From NCBI RefSeq assembly GCF_003688405.1, contig NZ_REFC01000013.1:248001-312000 (forward strand): 64,000 nucleotides of DNA, in the 5' to 3' direction. Position numbers and translations under genes: made by a program. This DNA is from Ulvibacter antarcticus (GTDB taxonomy: Bacteria > Bacteroidota > Bacteroidia > Flavobacteriales > Flavobacteriaceae). The notes below the pieces were generated by a model. The model searched no databases, had not been told where the DNA came from, and worked only from the letters and a program-made list of their open reading frames with translations. Shown here piece after piece: positions 25,370 to 33,892 of the stretch (positions within the stretch are counted from its first letter, which is position 1; each line of letters starts with the position of its first letter).

Positions 25370-26857
25370 TTAAAGCTTTAATGCAATTTTAGACTTTTCG
25401 AGCTGCTGCTCAAACAATACTTTGGTTATTTCGGTATTCCATGAAGGCACCATTTTTTGTCTAATTTTTTTTCCTTCGGAAGAATATAAAATCTCAGGAA
25501 ATGCCTTGTCTAGCACATCCAACATAATTTTGACTGCCGTTGAAGCCCCCGGAGAAGCGCCCAGTAAACAGGTAATACTTCCGTCTTTACTACTTATTAC
25601 CTCAGTACCAAACTGAAGTTTTCCACCTTCAAACTCGTCTTTTTTAATAATCTGTACCCGTTGTCCTGCATGCATGATCTCCCAGTCATCATCATTCGCA
25701 TCCTTCACAAATTTCCGAAACTCTTGCATACGATCCTCAAACGACATGGAAACCTGATGAATAAGATATTTAGTGAGTGGCATATTGTGCCAAAAGGCTC
25801 CCAGCATCGAAGGAAGATTATCCCATTTTACGGAATTCATTAAATCGAAATTAGAACCTTCCTTTAAAAATTTAGGACTAAAACCAGCGAAGGGCCCAAA
25901 CAGTAATTCCTTTTTTCCATCAATAAAACGTGTGTCCAAATGAGGGGTGGACATTGGAGGATCGTTAGGACCAGCTTTGCTATATACTTTTGCCATATGT
26001 TGGGCGATGATTTCCTTATTTTTGCAAACTAACCATTGACCGCTTACCGGAAAGCCACCATAACCTTCTTTTTCGTCGATTTCGACCTTCTGCAATAACA
26101 ACAGACTTCCACCGCCAGCACCAATAAATACGTGATTCGCATCAAAATAGGAAATTTCTTTTGTAATAGTATTTTTTACTTTTGCATACCATTCTACTTT
26201 GTCATCCGGGTCAATATCCTCGACTTCCATATTGCAATGCACCGGAGTAGTAAATTTAGTTTCAAGAATTTCAAAAAGTTGTTCGGTAAGTGTTCCGTAG
26301 TTTACTTCTGTTCCACGGTCTATCCTTGAAGCAGCCATTTTTTCATCAGAGTTGCGATCGTGCATAATAAGTGGAAACCACTTCTCCATTTGTTCTATTT
26401 CCTTCGAAAACTCAATGGTTTCGAACATAAAATGTTCTTTCATGGCCTTGAATCTATTTTCGAGATAAGTGACATTATCTTCTCCTGTAACCCAACTATG
26501 ATGAGGAACTGGGGTTATAAAGGACGAAGGATCTTTTAGAAGACCTAGTTCTACCAAAAATGACCAGAATTGTTTAGAGATTTCAAATTGATTACAAATT
26601 TCAACTGCTTTGCTAATATCGACGCCGTTTTCAGATTGCGGACAGTAATTAAGCTCACATAGCGCCGAATGACCCGTACCAGCATTATTCCAGGCGGCTG
26701 AACTCTCCTGTGCGACTTTATCCAATCGCTCTAATAATAAAATCCGAAGATCCGGTTTTAGCAGTTTTGCCAGCAATGCTAAAGTTGCGGTCATTATACC
26801 GCCACCTACACAAATTAGATCGTATTCTTTATTTACAATTATATTCTTTTCAGACAT
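25370..26857 (-). CDS. mqo: malate:quinone oxidoreductase
   Basis: This 495-residue protein matches Mqo along its length. It has an N-terminal FAD-binding YDLICVGGGIMTATLALL, the SSAAWNNAGTGHSALCELNYCP segment, DRGTEVNYGTLTEQL, GAGGGSLLLLQK, FPVSGQWLVC and the C-terminal CLLGASPGASTAVKIML. It oxidises malate to oxaloacetate and passes electrons to the quinone pool at the inner membrane, replacing or complementing NAD-linked malate dehydrogenase. It lies 96 bases downstream of the glycerol fusion gene on the same strand, and both feed electrons into quinone. Confidence 0.95.
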   Translation of the reverse strand: MSEKNIIVNKEYDLICVGGGIMTATLALLAKLLKPDLRILLLERLDKVAQESSAAWNNAGTGHSALCELNYCPQSENGVDISKAVEICNQFEISKQFWSFLVELGLLKDPSSFITPVPHHSWVTGEDNVTYLENRFKAMKEHFMFETIEFSKEIEQMEKWFPLIMHDRNSDEKMAASRIDRGTEVNYGTLTEQLFEILETKFTTPVHCNMEVEDIDPDDKVEWYAKVKNTITKEISYFDANHVFIGAGGGSLLLLQKVEIDEKEGYGGFPVSGQWLVCKNKEIIAQHMAKVYSKAGPNDPPMSTPHLDTRFIDGKKELLFGPFAGFSPKFLKEGSNFDLMNSVKWDNLPSMLGAFWHNMPLTKYLIHQVSMSFEDRMQEFRKFVKDANDDDWEIMHAGQRVQIIKKDEFEGGKLQFGTEVISSKDGSITCLLGASPGASTAVKIMLDVLDKAFPEILYSSEGKKIRQKMVPSWNTEITKVLFEQQLEKSKIALKL

Positions 26858-26953
26858 TTTCCGATCGTTTTAGCGAAGTTAGCCAAGTATTTCTAAATTA
26901 AAGAACACTTCAGAATTTGCTTTTTCAACAGTCTTGTTTACTGAAATAGAAGT

Positions 26954-29900
26954 TTATATTTCTTCTTTATAAAACGTAGAAGCATCCTTCACAAGCAATT
27001 CTAAAATTTCTATTTCTTTTGCAACACGATGATTGTCCCAATCAAAATACACAATAAAGTCTTTTAAAATGATAGTTCTATATTTTTCAATACTCTCAAT
27101 GTTGAAATAAAGTCTTCCGGTTCTACGTACAAAAAAATCTGCAAGGGTGTTTGTCATTTCGTATTGCACGCAGTACCATAATTCGGCTCTAATTAAACGT
27201 TCTTCTGCTTTTTCGTTGGAAAAAGTTCCTGATTTTCTAATAATAGTATCAGCCTGTTTGCCGTAAGTAGTAGTAAGATACCATGCTTCATGGACATCGG
27301 TCGCACCAATTTGAATCAACTTATTTTGGACCTCTTCGATATAAGTTTTCACTTCCAATTTATTTGCCATTGATGGAGTGGTTAAGGTAATCTTGTCGGT
27401 ATGGGATTCCTTAAATGTATCTCTTCTTTTTGAACTCATGGTTTTTAAAACAGCATCGATTACACGATGTGCCATTTTTCTGTAACCAGTAAGTTTCCCT
27501 CCCGCAATGGAGACCAAACCACTCTTCGAAATGAAAATTTCGTCCTTTCGTGATAATTCTGAAGGTTCTTTTTCATCTTCATGAATCAAAGGACGCAAAC
27601 CTGCCCAGCCTGATTCTATATCTTTTTCTACTAAGTTTAGCTTCGGAAATGTACTATTTACAGCCTTCAATAAATATTCGACATCATTTTTTGTAATAAG
27701 TACTCTCTCCAAATTACCAGAATAGTCTGTATCTGTAGTACCTACATATGTTACACGGCCCCTTGGAATAGCAAAAATCATTCTACCGTCGCTCACATCA
27801 AAGTAGATGGCTTGGTGTAATGGAAGCTTCTCAAAAGGAAACACTATATGAACCCCTTTGGTTAAATGCAGATATTTATGATTCATGGAAGCATCCTTTT
27901 TCCGAAGTAAATCGACCCAGGGACCAGCAGCCGAAACAAACTTTCTCGAACGTATATTAAGACGAATCCCAGTATTGTGGTCGATACAATTCAGGCTTAT
28001 TATTTTTCCTTCGGAATCGTACACAAATTCATCCATCTCACAATAGTTAATCACGGTAGCGCCCATTTCTGAAGCTTTCTTCAATAATTCTATGGTGAGT
28101 CTGGCGTCATCTGTTCTATATTCTGAATAATACCCACTGCCTAAGATCGTTTCTGAGTCGAGCAAAGGTTCTTTATCCAGCGTTTGTTCTTTATCTAGCA
28201 TTTTTCGCTTGTCATCCCCTTCAACACTCGCTAGTAAATCATAGACTTTTAATCCGATAGAGGTCATCATTTTACCGTAATTACCTCCTTCGATTAGTGG
28301 GAGTAACATTTTTTCAGGAATTACTAGGTGTGGTGCTAGTTTGTGGACAATTGCCCGCTCTCTCCCTGATTCTTTTACCAATCCGATTTCTAATTGCTTC
28401 AGATATCGCAGACCACCATGAATTAGTTTGGTTGATTTGTTACTGGTTCCAGATGCAAAATCATTCTTTTCGATAAGGCAAGTTTTTAATCCTCTCGATG
28501 CAGCATCTAAGGCTATTCCAGCACCTGTGATACCTCCTCCTATAATTATAAGATCGAATTTTTCCGAAGACAGTTTAAAAAGATGATCCTCTCGGTCCAA
28601 AATCGAAAATCGTTTCGATATCGCACCTTTTTTAATCTTAATAGGCGATTTTGTTCTTTCAATTGCTTGTAACCAACCTTCATATTTGTCCTTTCTTGTC
28701 TTGCGATCCATCTTAGGTTCAAAAACGGTATCAATTTCCCGAATAGTAGCAATATCTTCAGAAGTCCATAAACCGGCTTTCAGCCCTGCTAGCATGGCAG
28801 CGCCCAAGGCAGTTGTCTCAATCATTTTTGGTCTATCCACAGGAACATTTAGAATGTCTGCCTGAAATTGCATTAAATAATTATTGGCGCTCGCACCTCC
28901 ATCGACTTTTAGCGTTGACAATAGTTTTCCACTATCTTCTATCATCGCATTAATCACATCTTTTGTCTGATAGGCAAGAGCTTCAATGGTCGCCTTTATA
29001 ATTTCTTCTTTTCCTATGTCCAGCGTAAGCCCGTAGATAGCGCCTTTTGCATTTGCATCCCAATAGGGTGCTCCAAGACCTGCAAAAGCCGGAACAACAT
29101 ATAAATCCTTTAAAGGAGGAATGCGTTTGCAAATTTCTTCGGAATCACTTGCAGTTTTAAGAAGTTGCATACTATCCCGTAACCATTGAACTGAAGCCCC
29201 ACCAATAAAAATACTTCCTTCCAGAGCGTATTTTACAGGGCTATCGGGAAGGCCGCAACAGATTGTGGTAATCAGTCCATTTTTAGATAATACAATATCA
29301 TTTCCTGTATTTAGAAGCATAAAACAACCAGTTCCATAGGTGTTTTTTGCAATACCTTGTGTAGCGCCCCCTTGTCCGAAGAGCGCTGCTTGTTGATCTC
29401 CGGCAACTCCATAAATAGGAATCAGTACATCTTTATAATGAAGCGAACCAAAATCTGAAGCTGAGTTTTTTACTTCAGGCATCATAGATTTAGGAATATC
29501 TAAGGCCGAGAGTAGCGTAGAGTCCCATTTCAGATCTCTAATATTGTAAAGTAGCGTGCGGGAAGCGTTGGTATGATCTGTAAAATGATTTTTCTCCTTC
29601 GTGAATTTATAAATCAGCCAGCTATCGATGGTACCAAAAAGTAGCTGTCCGGCCTCTGCTTTTTCACGAACACCCGGTACGTTGTCCAGGATCCATTTAA
29701 GTTTCGTGCCTGAAAAATAGGCGTCGATTACTAAGCCTGTATTTTCACGAACATAGGTTTCTAAACCCTGTTCCTTTAACTCTTCACAAATTTCTTTGGT
29801 TCGATTGTCCAGCCATACGATTGCGTTGTAAACTGGCTTTCCAGTTTCTTTATCCCAAACGACGGTGGTTTCCCGCTGGTTAGTGATCCCAATTCCGGCG

Positions 29901-30121
29901 ATTTCATTTGGGTCTATCCCTGATTCTGAAATTACTTCTTCAAAAGTAGTCAACTGATCTTTGTAAATCTCCTCCGGATCGTGCTCTACCCAGCCCGACT
30001 GCGGATAATGTTGGGTGAGTTCTTTTTGAGAAATACCCTTAATTTTTCCATGTTGATCGAATATAATGGTTCGGGTACTGGTTGTACCTTGATCGAGGGC
30101 TATGATGTATTTCTTGTTCAT
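26954..30121 (-). CDS. glycerol kinase fused to aerobic glycerol-3-phosphate dehydrogenase (GlpK-GlpD)
   Basis: One uninterrupted 1055-codon frame. Residues 1 to about 497 are glycerol kinase (ALDQGTTSTR at 8-17, GITNQRETTVVW, YGVAGDQQAALFGQGG, KVDGGASANNYLMQFQ). After a linker of about 20 residues, residues from about 518 are GlpD: FAD motif IIIGGGITGAG, SNKSTKLIHGGLRYL, AAGPWVDLL, SGWAGLRPL and SIAGGKLTGYR. The two steps are glycerol to glycerol 3-phosphate and then to DHAP with electrons to quinone. Each half is near normal length, so both may be active. No glycerol facilitator gene is adjacent. It is divergent from the phasin-like locus, linking glycerol use to the lipid genes. Confidence 0.93.
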   Translation of the reverse strand: MNKKYIIALDQGTTSTRTIIFDQHGKIKGISQKELTQHYPQSGWVEHDPEEIYKDQLTTFEEVISESGIDPNEIAGIGITNQRETTVVWDKETGKPVYNAIVWLDNRTKEICEELKEQGLETYVRENTGLVIDAYFSGTKLKWILDNVPGVREKAEAGQLLFGTIDSWLIYKFTKEKNHFTDHTNASRTLLYNIRDLKWDSTLLSALDIPKSMMPEVKNSASDFGSLHYKDVLIPIYGVAGDQQAALFGQGGATQGIAKNTYGTGCFMLLNTGNDIVLSKNGLITTICCGLPDSPVKYALEGSIFIGGASVQWLRDSMQLLKTASDSEEICKRIPPLKDLYVVPAFAGLGAPYWDANAKGAIYGLTLDIGKEEIIKATIEALAYQTKDVINAMIEDSGKLLSTLKVDGGASANNYLMQFQADILNVPVDRPKMIETTALGAAMLAGLKAGLWTSEDIATIREIDTVFEPKMDRKTRKDKYEGWLQAIERTKSPIKIKKGAISKRFSILDREDHLFKLSSEKFDLIIIGGGITGAGIALDAASRGLKTCLIEKNDFASGTSNKSTKLIHGGLRYLKQLEIGLVKESGRERAIVHKLAPHLVIPEKMLLPLIEGGNYGKMMTSIGLKVYDLLASVEGDDKRKMLDKEQTLDKEPLLDSETILGSGYYSEYRTDDARLTIELLKKASEMGATVINYCEMDEFVYDSEGKIISLNCIDHNTGIRLNIRSRKFVSAAGPWVDLLRKKDASMNHKYLHLTKGVHIVFPFEKLPLHQAIYFDVSDGRMIFAIPRGRVTYVGTTDTDYSGNLERVLITKNDVEYLLKAVNSTFPKLNLVEKDIESGWAGLRPLIHEDEKEPSELSRKDEIFISKSGLVSIAGGKLTGYRKMAHRVIDAVLKTMSSKRRDTFKESHTDKITLTTPSMANKLEVKTYIEEVQNKLIQIGATDVHEAWYLTTTYGKQADTIIRKSGTFSNEKAEERLIRAELWYCVQYEMTNTLADFFVRRTGRLYFNIESIEKYRTIILKDFIVYFDWDNHRVAKEIEILELLVKDASTFYKEEI

Positions 30122-30326
30122 GTGGGGCTTCAGAAAATATGTGAATTTTTAAACAATTGCGAGATCGTTTATAACACAAAGAACCGAAAATTTCTTGCTA
30201 ATTATTGTTGCTTCGGAAAAAAAACTATTTCAGTACAAACATAACGGACTCATTTACAACCGAATTACACTAAACAAATATTATACATTAAATTTGTACT
30301 TTGTATTTCAGAAAAAATAAAAGGTC

Positions 30327-30929
30327 ATGACAAAGAAAGCAGATCAAACCGCATCATTTATGGTTCGGTTTAACCAGATGATATTTGAAGAAAATGGAGA
30401 GTCTAAAGTGCAATGGCGCGGAAAGGTATCTCATGTTCAAGGAGGGGAGGATAAAAGTTTTTCAGATTTTAAAGAAGCTGTAGTTTTTATACAGGAAAAA
30501 CTCGCTGAGCTTACGATTGAAGCAACTAAAGATCACACACCAGACGAGCAAGACGGTATACTTAAAAAGAGCTTTGCTTTATGGAAATCGGTTGCTAAAG
30601 AGGGGCCGAAAGTATTCATGGAAACTCTAAAAGACCCAAGAAAGCAGGTAGCCAATTTGCAAGATCAGATTAGTCATTTTGGTGATGAGTTAAGTGAGAA
30701 AGTGCAGATAGACCAATGGCGAAACGCTTCTAAATCGGATTTCAATGAAATGAAAGAATCGATTGGTGACTTAGTTTCTCAAATGAAAAAACTAAATGCA
30801 AAGGTTGATTCCTTATCAACTCCAGTTAAGAAGCCAAGAACAACTTCCGCCAAAAAGCCCACAGCAACGGCCAAAACTGTCGCTAAGAAAGCCGCTACAA
30901 AAGCTACTTCAACTACAAAAAAGAAGTAA
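30327..30929 (+). CDS. phasin-like protein with histone-H1-like tail (PhaF-like architecture)
   Basis: The 200-residue protein has a short N-terminal domain (FMVRFNQMIFEENGESKVQW), an amphipathic and coiled-coil-prone middle (about residues 75-150, GKVFMETL-like and MKKLNAKVDSL), and a Lys/Ala/Thr-Pro tail from about 160 (KKPRTTSAKKPTATAKT). This layout, granule-associated helix plus H1-like tail, is that of PhaF, which ties storage granules to the nucleoid. Sequence similarity to PhaF is not proven here. It is 5 bases upstream of the SARP-like gene and so probably co-transcribed with it. Confidence 0.6.
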   Translation: MTKKADQTASFMVRFNQMIFEENGESKVQWRGKVSHVQGGEDKSFSDFKEAVVFIQEKLAELTIEATKDHTPDEQDGILKKSFALWKSVAKEGPKVFMETLKDPRKQVANLQDQISHFGDELSEKVQIDQWRNASKSDFNEMKESIGDLVSQMKKLNAKVDSLSTPVKKPRTTSAKKPTATAKTVAKKAATKATSTTKKK

Positions 30930-30934
30930 TATTT

Positions 30935-31738
30935 ATGGCAAAACCATCCGATAGATTAGAAACCTTGAAGCAATTTCAGGAAAATGCGCCAATAAAGATT
31001 CAGACTTTGGGGCAGTTTAATCTATGGAGAAAAGGCGAAAAGATCGATTCTAAGTCTTGGGGGCGTGATAAAACCGTACAACTTTTTCAATATTTGATTT
31101 CTAATCGACAGCGACATGCATTGCATCGGGAAAAAATTATGGATCAACTATGGGAAGATGGCGACGATCGTGATTTTAAAGTAGCCTTGCATGGTGTAAA
31201 TAAAGTCTTGGAACCCGAAAGACCTTCTCGTACCGAACCGGAGTATGTAATAAGACAGGGGATTAGTTACCAGCTCGATCTTGAGAAGATTTGGATAGAT
31301 GTTGATGCCTTAGAAAAGTATATTATTATAGGAAACGAATGCTTCGGAAGTGATCAAAAAGTCGCAAAAGCAGCCTACAAATCAGCACTTGATCTGTATC
31401 ATGGAGTGTATTTACCTAACAGGGTATTTGAAGATTGGTCTTCCGAAGAGAGAGAAAAAACACAGGTGCTCGTTTTAGGAGCCTACATAACACTGGCAGA
31501 GATTATACTTTCGGAAAATCCAATGGAAAGCGTCCGACTTGCCCAATGTGCCATCGCCATCGACCCCACCTGGGAGGATGCGTACCGATTACAAATGAAG
31601 GCCTATATAGCGAAAGGGAATCGTCCTCAAGCAATTAAGGCGTATCAAAAATGCGCCGACATTCTGGATGAAGAATACGGTATAGATCCGCTACCCGAAA
31701 CCAAAAAGTTACTACAGGAAATCGAGAGCTTAGCATAA
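30935..31738 (+). CDS. SARP/BTAD-type transcriptional activator
   Basis: The 267-residue protein starts with an OmpR-like winged helix (residues 20-110: IKIQTLGQFNLWRKGEKI, KTVQLFQYLISN, HREKIMDQLWED, ALHGVNKVLEP, ISYQLDLEKIWIDVDALE). It continues with a helical BTAD/TPR domain (residues 115-265, YHGVYLPNRVFEDW, AIAIDPTWEDAYRLQMKAYIAKGNRPQAIKAYQKC, EEYGIDPLPETKKL). That order defines SARP-type activators, which bind direct heptamer repeats. SARPs are common in actinomycetes and uncommon in Bacteroidota. Three downstream promoters have matching direct repeats. Confidence 0.85.
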   Translation: MAKPSDRLETLKQFQENAPIKIQTLGQFNLWRKGEKIDSKSWGRDKTVQLFQYLISNRQRHALHREKIMDQLWEDGDDRDFKVALHGVNKVLEPERPSRTEPEYVIRQGISYQLDLEKIWIDVDALEKYIIIGNECFGSDQKVAKAAYKSALDLYHGVYLPNRVFEDWSSEEREKTQVLVLGAYITLAEIILSENPMESVRLAQCAIAIDPTWEDAYRLQMKAYIAKGNRPQAIKAYQKCADILDEEYGIDPLPETKKLLQEIESLA

Positions 31739-31791
31739 GCTACCGCTTTCAATGCTCAATATTCAATGTTCAATTTTCAAATTGATTCTTC

Positions 31792-31826
31792 TGCAACTCA
31801 TTTGTAACCGGATGCATGTACGTTTG
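31792..31826 (+). promoter_or_regulatory. SARP-type promoter 1
   Basis: TGCAACT (31792) and TGTAACC (31803) are direct heptamer repeats with an 11-bp period. Ten bases after TGTAAC comes TACGTTTG (31819-31826), a -7 element. It drives the gene at 31872. Confidence 0.75.
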
Positions 31827-31871
31827 CATCATAATTTACCGAAAGCGTTAATAATCATATAATATAAGAAG

Positions 31872-32180
31872 ATGGCAACTGCAAAAAGAAATACGAATTC
31901 AAAGTCAAAAGAATCTAAAAAGATAAATGGGATAGTTGAAAAGTTAAAGACTTCAGCCACAGCTACGAGTGCAATAGCAATCATGACAGCAGAAGATGTT
32001 ATCGCTGAAACAAAAACGATAGCCGGAGATTGGCGTGGCGTGGCTTCGAAAGCAGTAAAAGGAGGTTCAAAATTAGCCTCAAATCAACAAGAATTAATCG
32101 TTGATACTTTGGATAACACCAAAGAACATATGACCATTATTTATAAAAGGTCTACCGCATTATTTGGAATAAAAAAATAG
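31872..32180 (+). CDS. small phasin-like protein, paralogue 1
   Basis: The 102-residue protein has a Lys-rich N-terminus (MATAKRNTNSKSKES) and a helical core DWRGVASKAVKGGSKLASNQQ followed by VDTLDNTKEHM. The core pattern W-x6-K-x3-K-x2-KLA-x2-QQ-x3-V-D-x-L-x3-K is shared with the proteins at 32344, 32721 and 33893, so these are paralogues. Amphipathic helices of this size are typical of phasins that coat lipid or polyester granules. Assignment rests on architecture and context, not on a recognised family. It has its own promoter and terminator. Confidence 0.6.
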   Translation: MATAKRNTNSKSKESKKINGIVEKLKTSATATSAIAIMTAEDVIAETKTIAGDWRGVASKAVKGGSKLASNQQELIVDTLDNTKEHMTIIYKRSTALFGIKK

Positions 32181-32214
32181 TTTAAGTTGATAGTTTGAGT
32201 TAAAGTAGAAGAGT

Positions 32215-32241
32215 GCCTGTATGAAAATACAGGCTTTTTTT
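32215..32241 (+). terminator. Rho-independent terminator
   Basis: GCCTGTAT (32215-32222) pairs with ATACAGGC (32227-32234) around GAAA, followed by seven T. It separates the first small paralogue from the second promoter. Confidence 0.9.
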
Positions 32242-32268
32242 ATAACAAATACAGTACAATGATAAAAG

Positions 32269-32303
32269 TGCAACTCATTTGTAACTGTCTGATAGTATGT
32301 TTG
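32269..32303 (+). promoter_or_regulatory. SARP-type promoter 2
   Basis: TGCAACT (32269) and TGTAACT (32280), 11-bp period, then ten bases to TATGTTTG (32296-32303). It drives the gene at 32344 and has the same spacing as promoters 1 and 3. Confidence 0.78.
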
Positions 32304-32343
32304 CACCATAAATATTAAACAAGACTTTAAAATATATAAAACG

Positions 32344-32616
32344 ATGACAACAAAAATGAACAAAGCGAAAACTGGGAAGATCAATTCTACAATGAACACT
32401 GTACTTTCTTTTGCAACAAAAGCGAATGACTTTGCTTTAAGTACTACTGAAAAAGTAGCTAGCAAATCAATTGAGTTCACTGAGAAATGTTTAGGAGTTT
32501 CAAATAGTGTTGTAAAACAAGGATTAAAAATAACGGCTACACAGCAGGATATGGTTTTTGACGCATTAGAAACTGTAAAAGGGAAAGTAGTAAAGCCTTC
32601 AAAAAAGAAAAAATAA
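32344..32616 (+). CDS. small phasin-like protein, paralogue 2
   Basis: The 90-residue product has a helical core (LSTTEKVASKSIEFTEKC, SVVKQGLKITATQQDMVFDA) and a very basic end KPSKKKK. The ITATQQDMVFDALETVKGK stretch is close to that of the proteins at 32721 (EAQINMVFDTAEALKGQ) and 33893 (SAQQNIVFDALDGFKGQ). It has one Cys and no signal peptide, so it is probably a cytosolic granule- or nucleoid-associated protein. It is transcribed from its own SARP-type promoter, and no terminator separates it from the next gene. Confidence 0.6.
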   Translation: MTTKMNKAKTGKINSTMNTVLSFATKANDFALSTTEKVASKSIEFTEKCLGVSNSVVKQGLKITATQQDMVFDALETVKGKVVKPSKKKK

Positions 32617-32643
32617 TTAGAAAATAAATAAGCAGGTCTAAAC

Positions 32644-32678
32644 TGCAACTCAGTTGTAACTCTCTGATTGTATGTTTG
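32644..32678 (+). promoter_or_regulatory. SARP-type promoter 3
   Basis: TGCAACT (32644) and TGTAACT (32655), 11-bp period, then ten bases to TATGTTTG (32671-32678). It drives the large H1-tailed protein at 32721. Confidence 0.78.
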
Positions 32679-32720
32679 TACCGAAATTAAAAAACAATAG
32701 TAAAGTTAACAATATATATT

Positions 32721-33836
32721 ATGGCAACGAAAACAAAAAAAGCAACAAAAAAAGTTCAGAAATCAACAAATGTTGTAAAGAAGATTAATTCTGAATTAGT
32801 AAACGCATCTATGTCTGCTATCGACACTACAGTAAAAAATGGTGAGAAATGGCAAAAATTGGCTTCTAAATTAATCAAGAAGTCTGAAAACGTAAGAGAA
32901 GCACAAATCAATATGGTGTTCGATACAGCTGAAGCTTTAAAAGGACAGTTAGTGACTGGAACTAAAAGAATGAAAGATCTTGTTGAGTTTGATGCTCAAG
33001 TTGAAAAAGTACAAGATTTCGCATTTAATAATCCTGTAACTAAAAAAGCAATGAAAATTGCTGGTGAGATTTCAAAAAACCCGGTAGTGAAGAAAGTTGA
33101 AAAAACTTCAACTGATCTTAAAACTAAAGGTATGGCGAAATTTAATGACGTAAAAGGAGAAGTTATGGAAACTGCTTCAAAATTGAAAACTAAAGGAGAA
33201 GCTAAAATTAATGAGGTAAAAGGAGATGTATTAGAGCAAGCTGCTAGGATCATTAATAAGGGTGAAGTTGTAGTAAAAGAAGCAAAAGCAACGGTAAAAG
33301 AAGCTAAAGCTGATACTAAGAAAACAGCAACTAAAACTAAAGCGAAAACAGCAACTAAAGTAAAAGCTGCAAAGAAGTCTACAAAAACGACTACTGCTAA
33401 AGCGAAAACTGTTAAAGCGAAAACTGCACCTAAAGCGAAATCAACTGCGAAGAAAGCTGTAAAAGCAACTCCAGCAAAGAAAGCTGTGAAAGTTGCAGTG
33501 AAAAAAGTTGATAAAGTAGTAGCTCCAAAAGTGGTTAAGAAAGCTGAAAAAGTAGCAGCTCCAAAAGTAGCAAAGAAGGAAGTTAAGGAAGTGAAAGCTG
33601 AGGTTAAAACAACAACAGTAAAAGTTTCAGTAAAGGATGATTTGAAAACGATCAACGGAATTGGGCCTAAAACTGAAGTAGTTTTTAATAACAACGGAGT
33701 TAAAACATTCACTGAACTTGCAAAAGTTACAGAGAAGAAAATGGACCAAATTGTAACTGCAGGAGCTTCGAATATTACAATCGAAGATGTTCAAGATTGG
33801 AAAAAACAAGCGGTAGTAGTTGCGGCTAAAAAGTAA
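32721..33836 (+). CDS. large phasin-like/histone-H1-like protein with C-terminal helix-hairpin-helix domain
   Basis: The 371-residue protein has four parts. Residues 1-90 carry the phasin-like paralogue core (KWQKLASKLIKKSENV, INMVFDTAEALKGQL). Residues 110-200 are apolipoprotein-like 22-residue-type repeats (KFNDVKGEVMETASKLKTKG, KINEVKGDVLEQAAR). Residues 200-295 are a Lys/Ala/Thr H1-like tail. Residues 305-371 (VKDDLKTINGIGPKTEVVF) are a helix-hairpin-helix fold like HhH_5/DUF4332. Both the tail and the HhH can contact nucleic acid, so it could tether granules to DNA. Low complexity also produces long spurious frames on the other strand. Confidence 0.65.
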   Translation: MATKTKKATKKVQKSTNVVKKINSELVNASMSAIDTTVKNGEKWQKLASKLIKKSENVREAQINMVFDTAEALKGQLVTGTKRMKDLVEFDAQVEKVQDFAFNNPVTKKAMKIAGEISKNPVVKKVEKTSTDLKTKGMAKFNDVKGEVMETASKLKTKGEAKINEVKGDVLEQAARIINKGEVVVKEAKATVKEAKADTKKTATKTKAKTATKVKAAKKSTKTTTAKAKTVKAKTAPKAKSTAKKAVKATPAKKAVKVAVKKVDKVVAPKVVKKAEKVAAPKVAKKEVKEVKAEVKTTTVKVSVKDDLKTINGIGPKTEVVFNNNGVKTFTELAKVTEKKMDQIVTAGASNITIEDVQDWKKQAVVVAAKK

Positions 33837-33892
33837 TAAAGGATAATTTATAACAGATTATTTTCTATTAATAATTGAAAAATTATATAAAA

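Noticed and set aside
26954-30121. Two separate genes glpK and glpD
   Set aside because: No stop codon or new start context occurs between the halves in the given sequence; sequence error remains the only alternative and is stated in the finding.
30248-30296. CTCATTTACAAC plus TAAATTTG upstream of 30327 as a fourth SARP-type promoter
   Set aside because: It lacks the paired heptamers, and the distance to the -7 element is about 28 bases rather than 10.
32996-33712. Long antisense open frame opposite the H1-like gene
   Set aside because: The Lys/Ala codon bias of the plus-strand gene leaves few stops on the other strand. The antisense protein is a low-complexity Thr/Phe/Ala stretch with no promoter.
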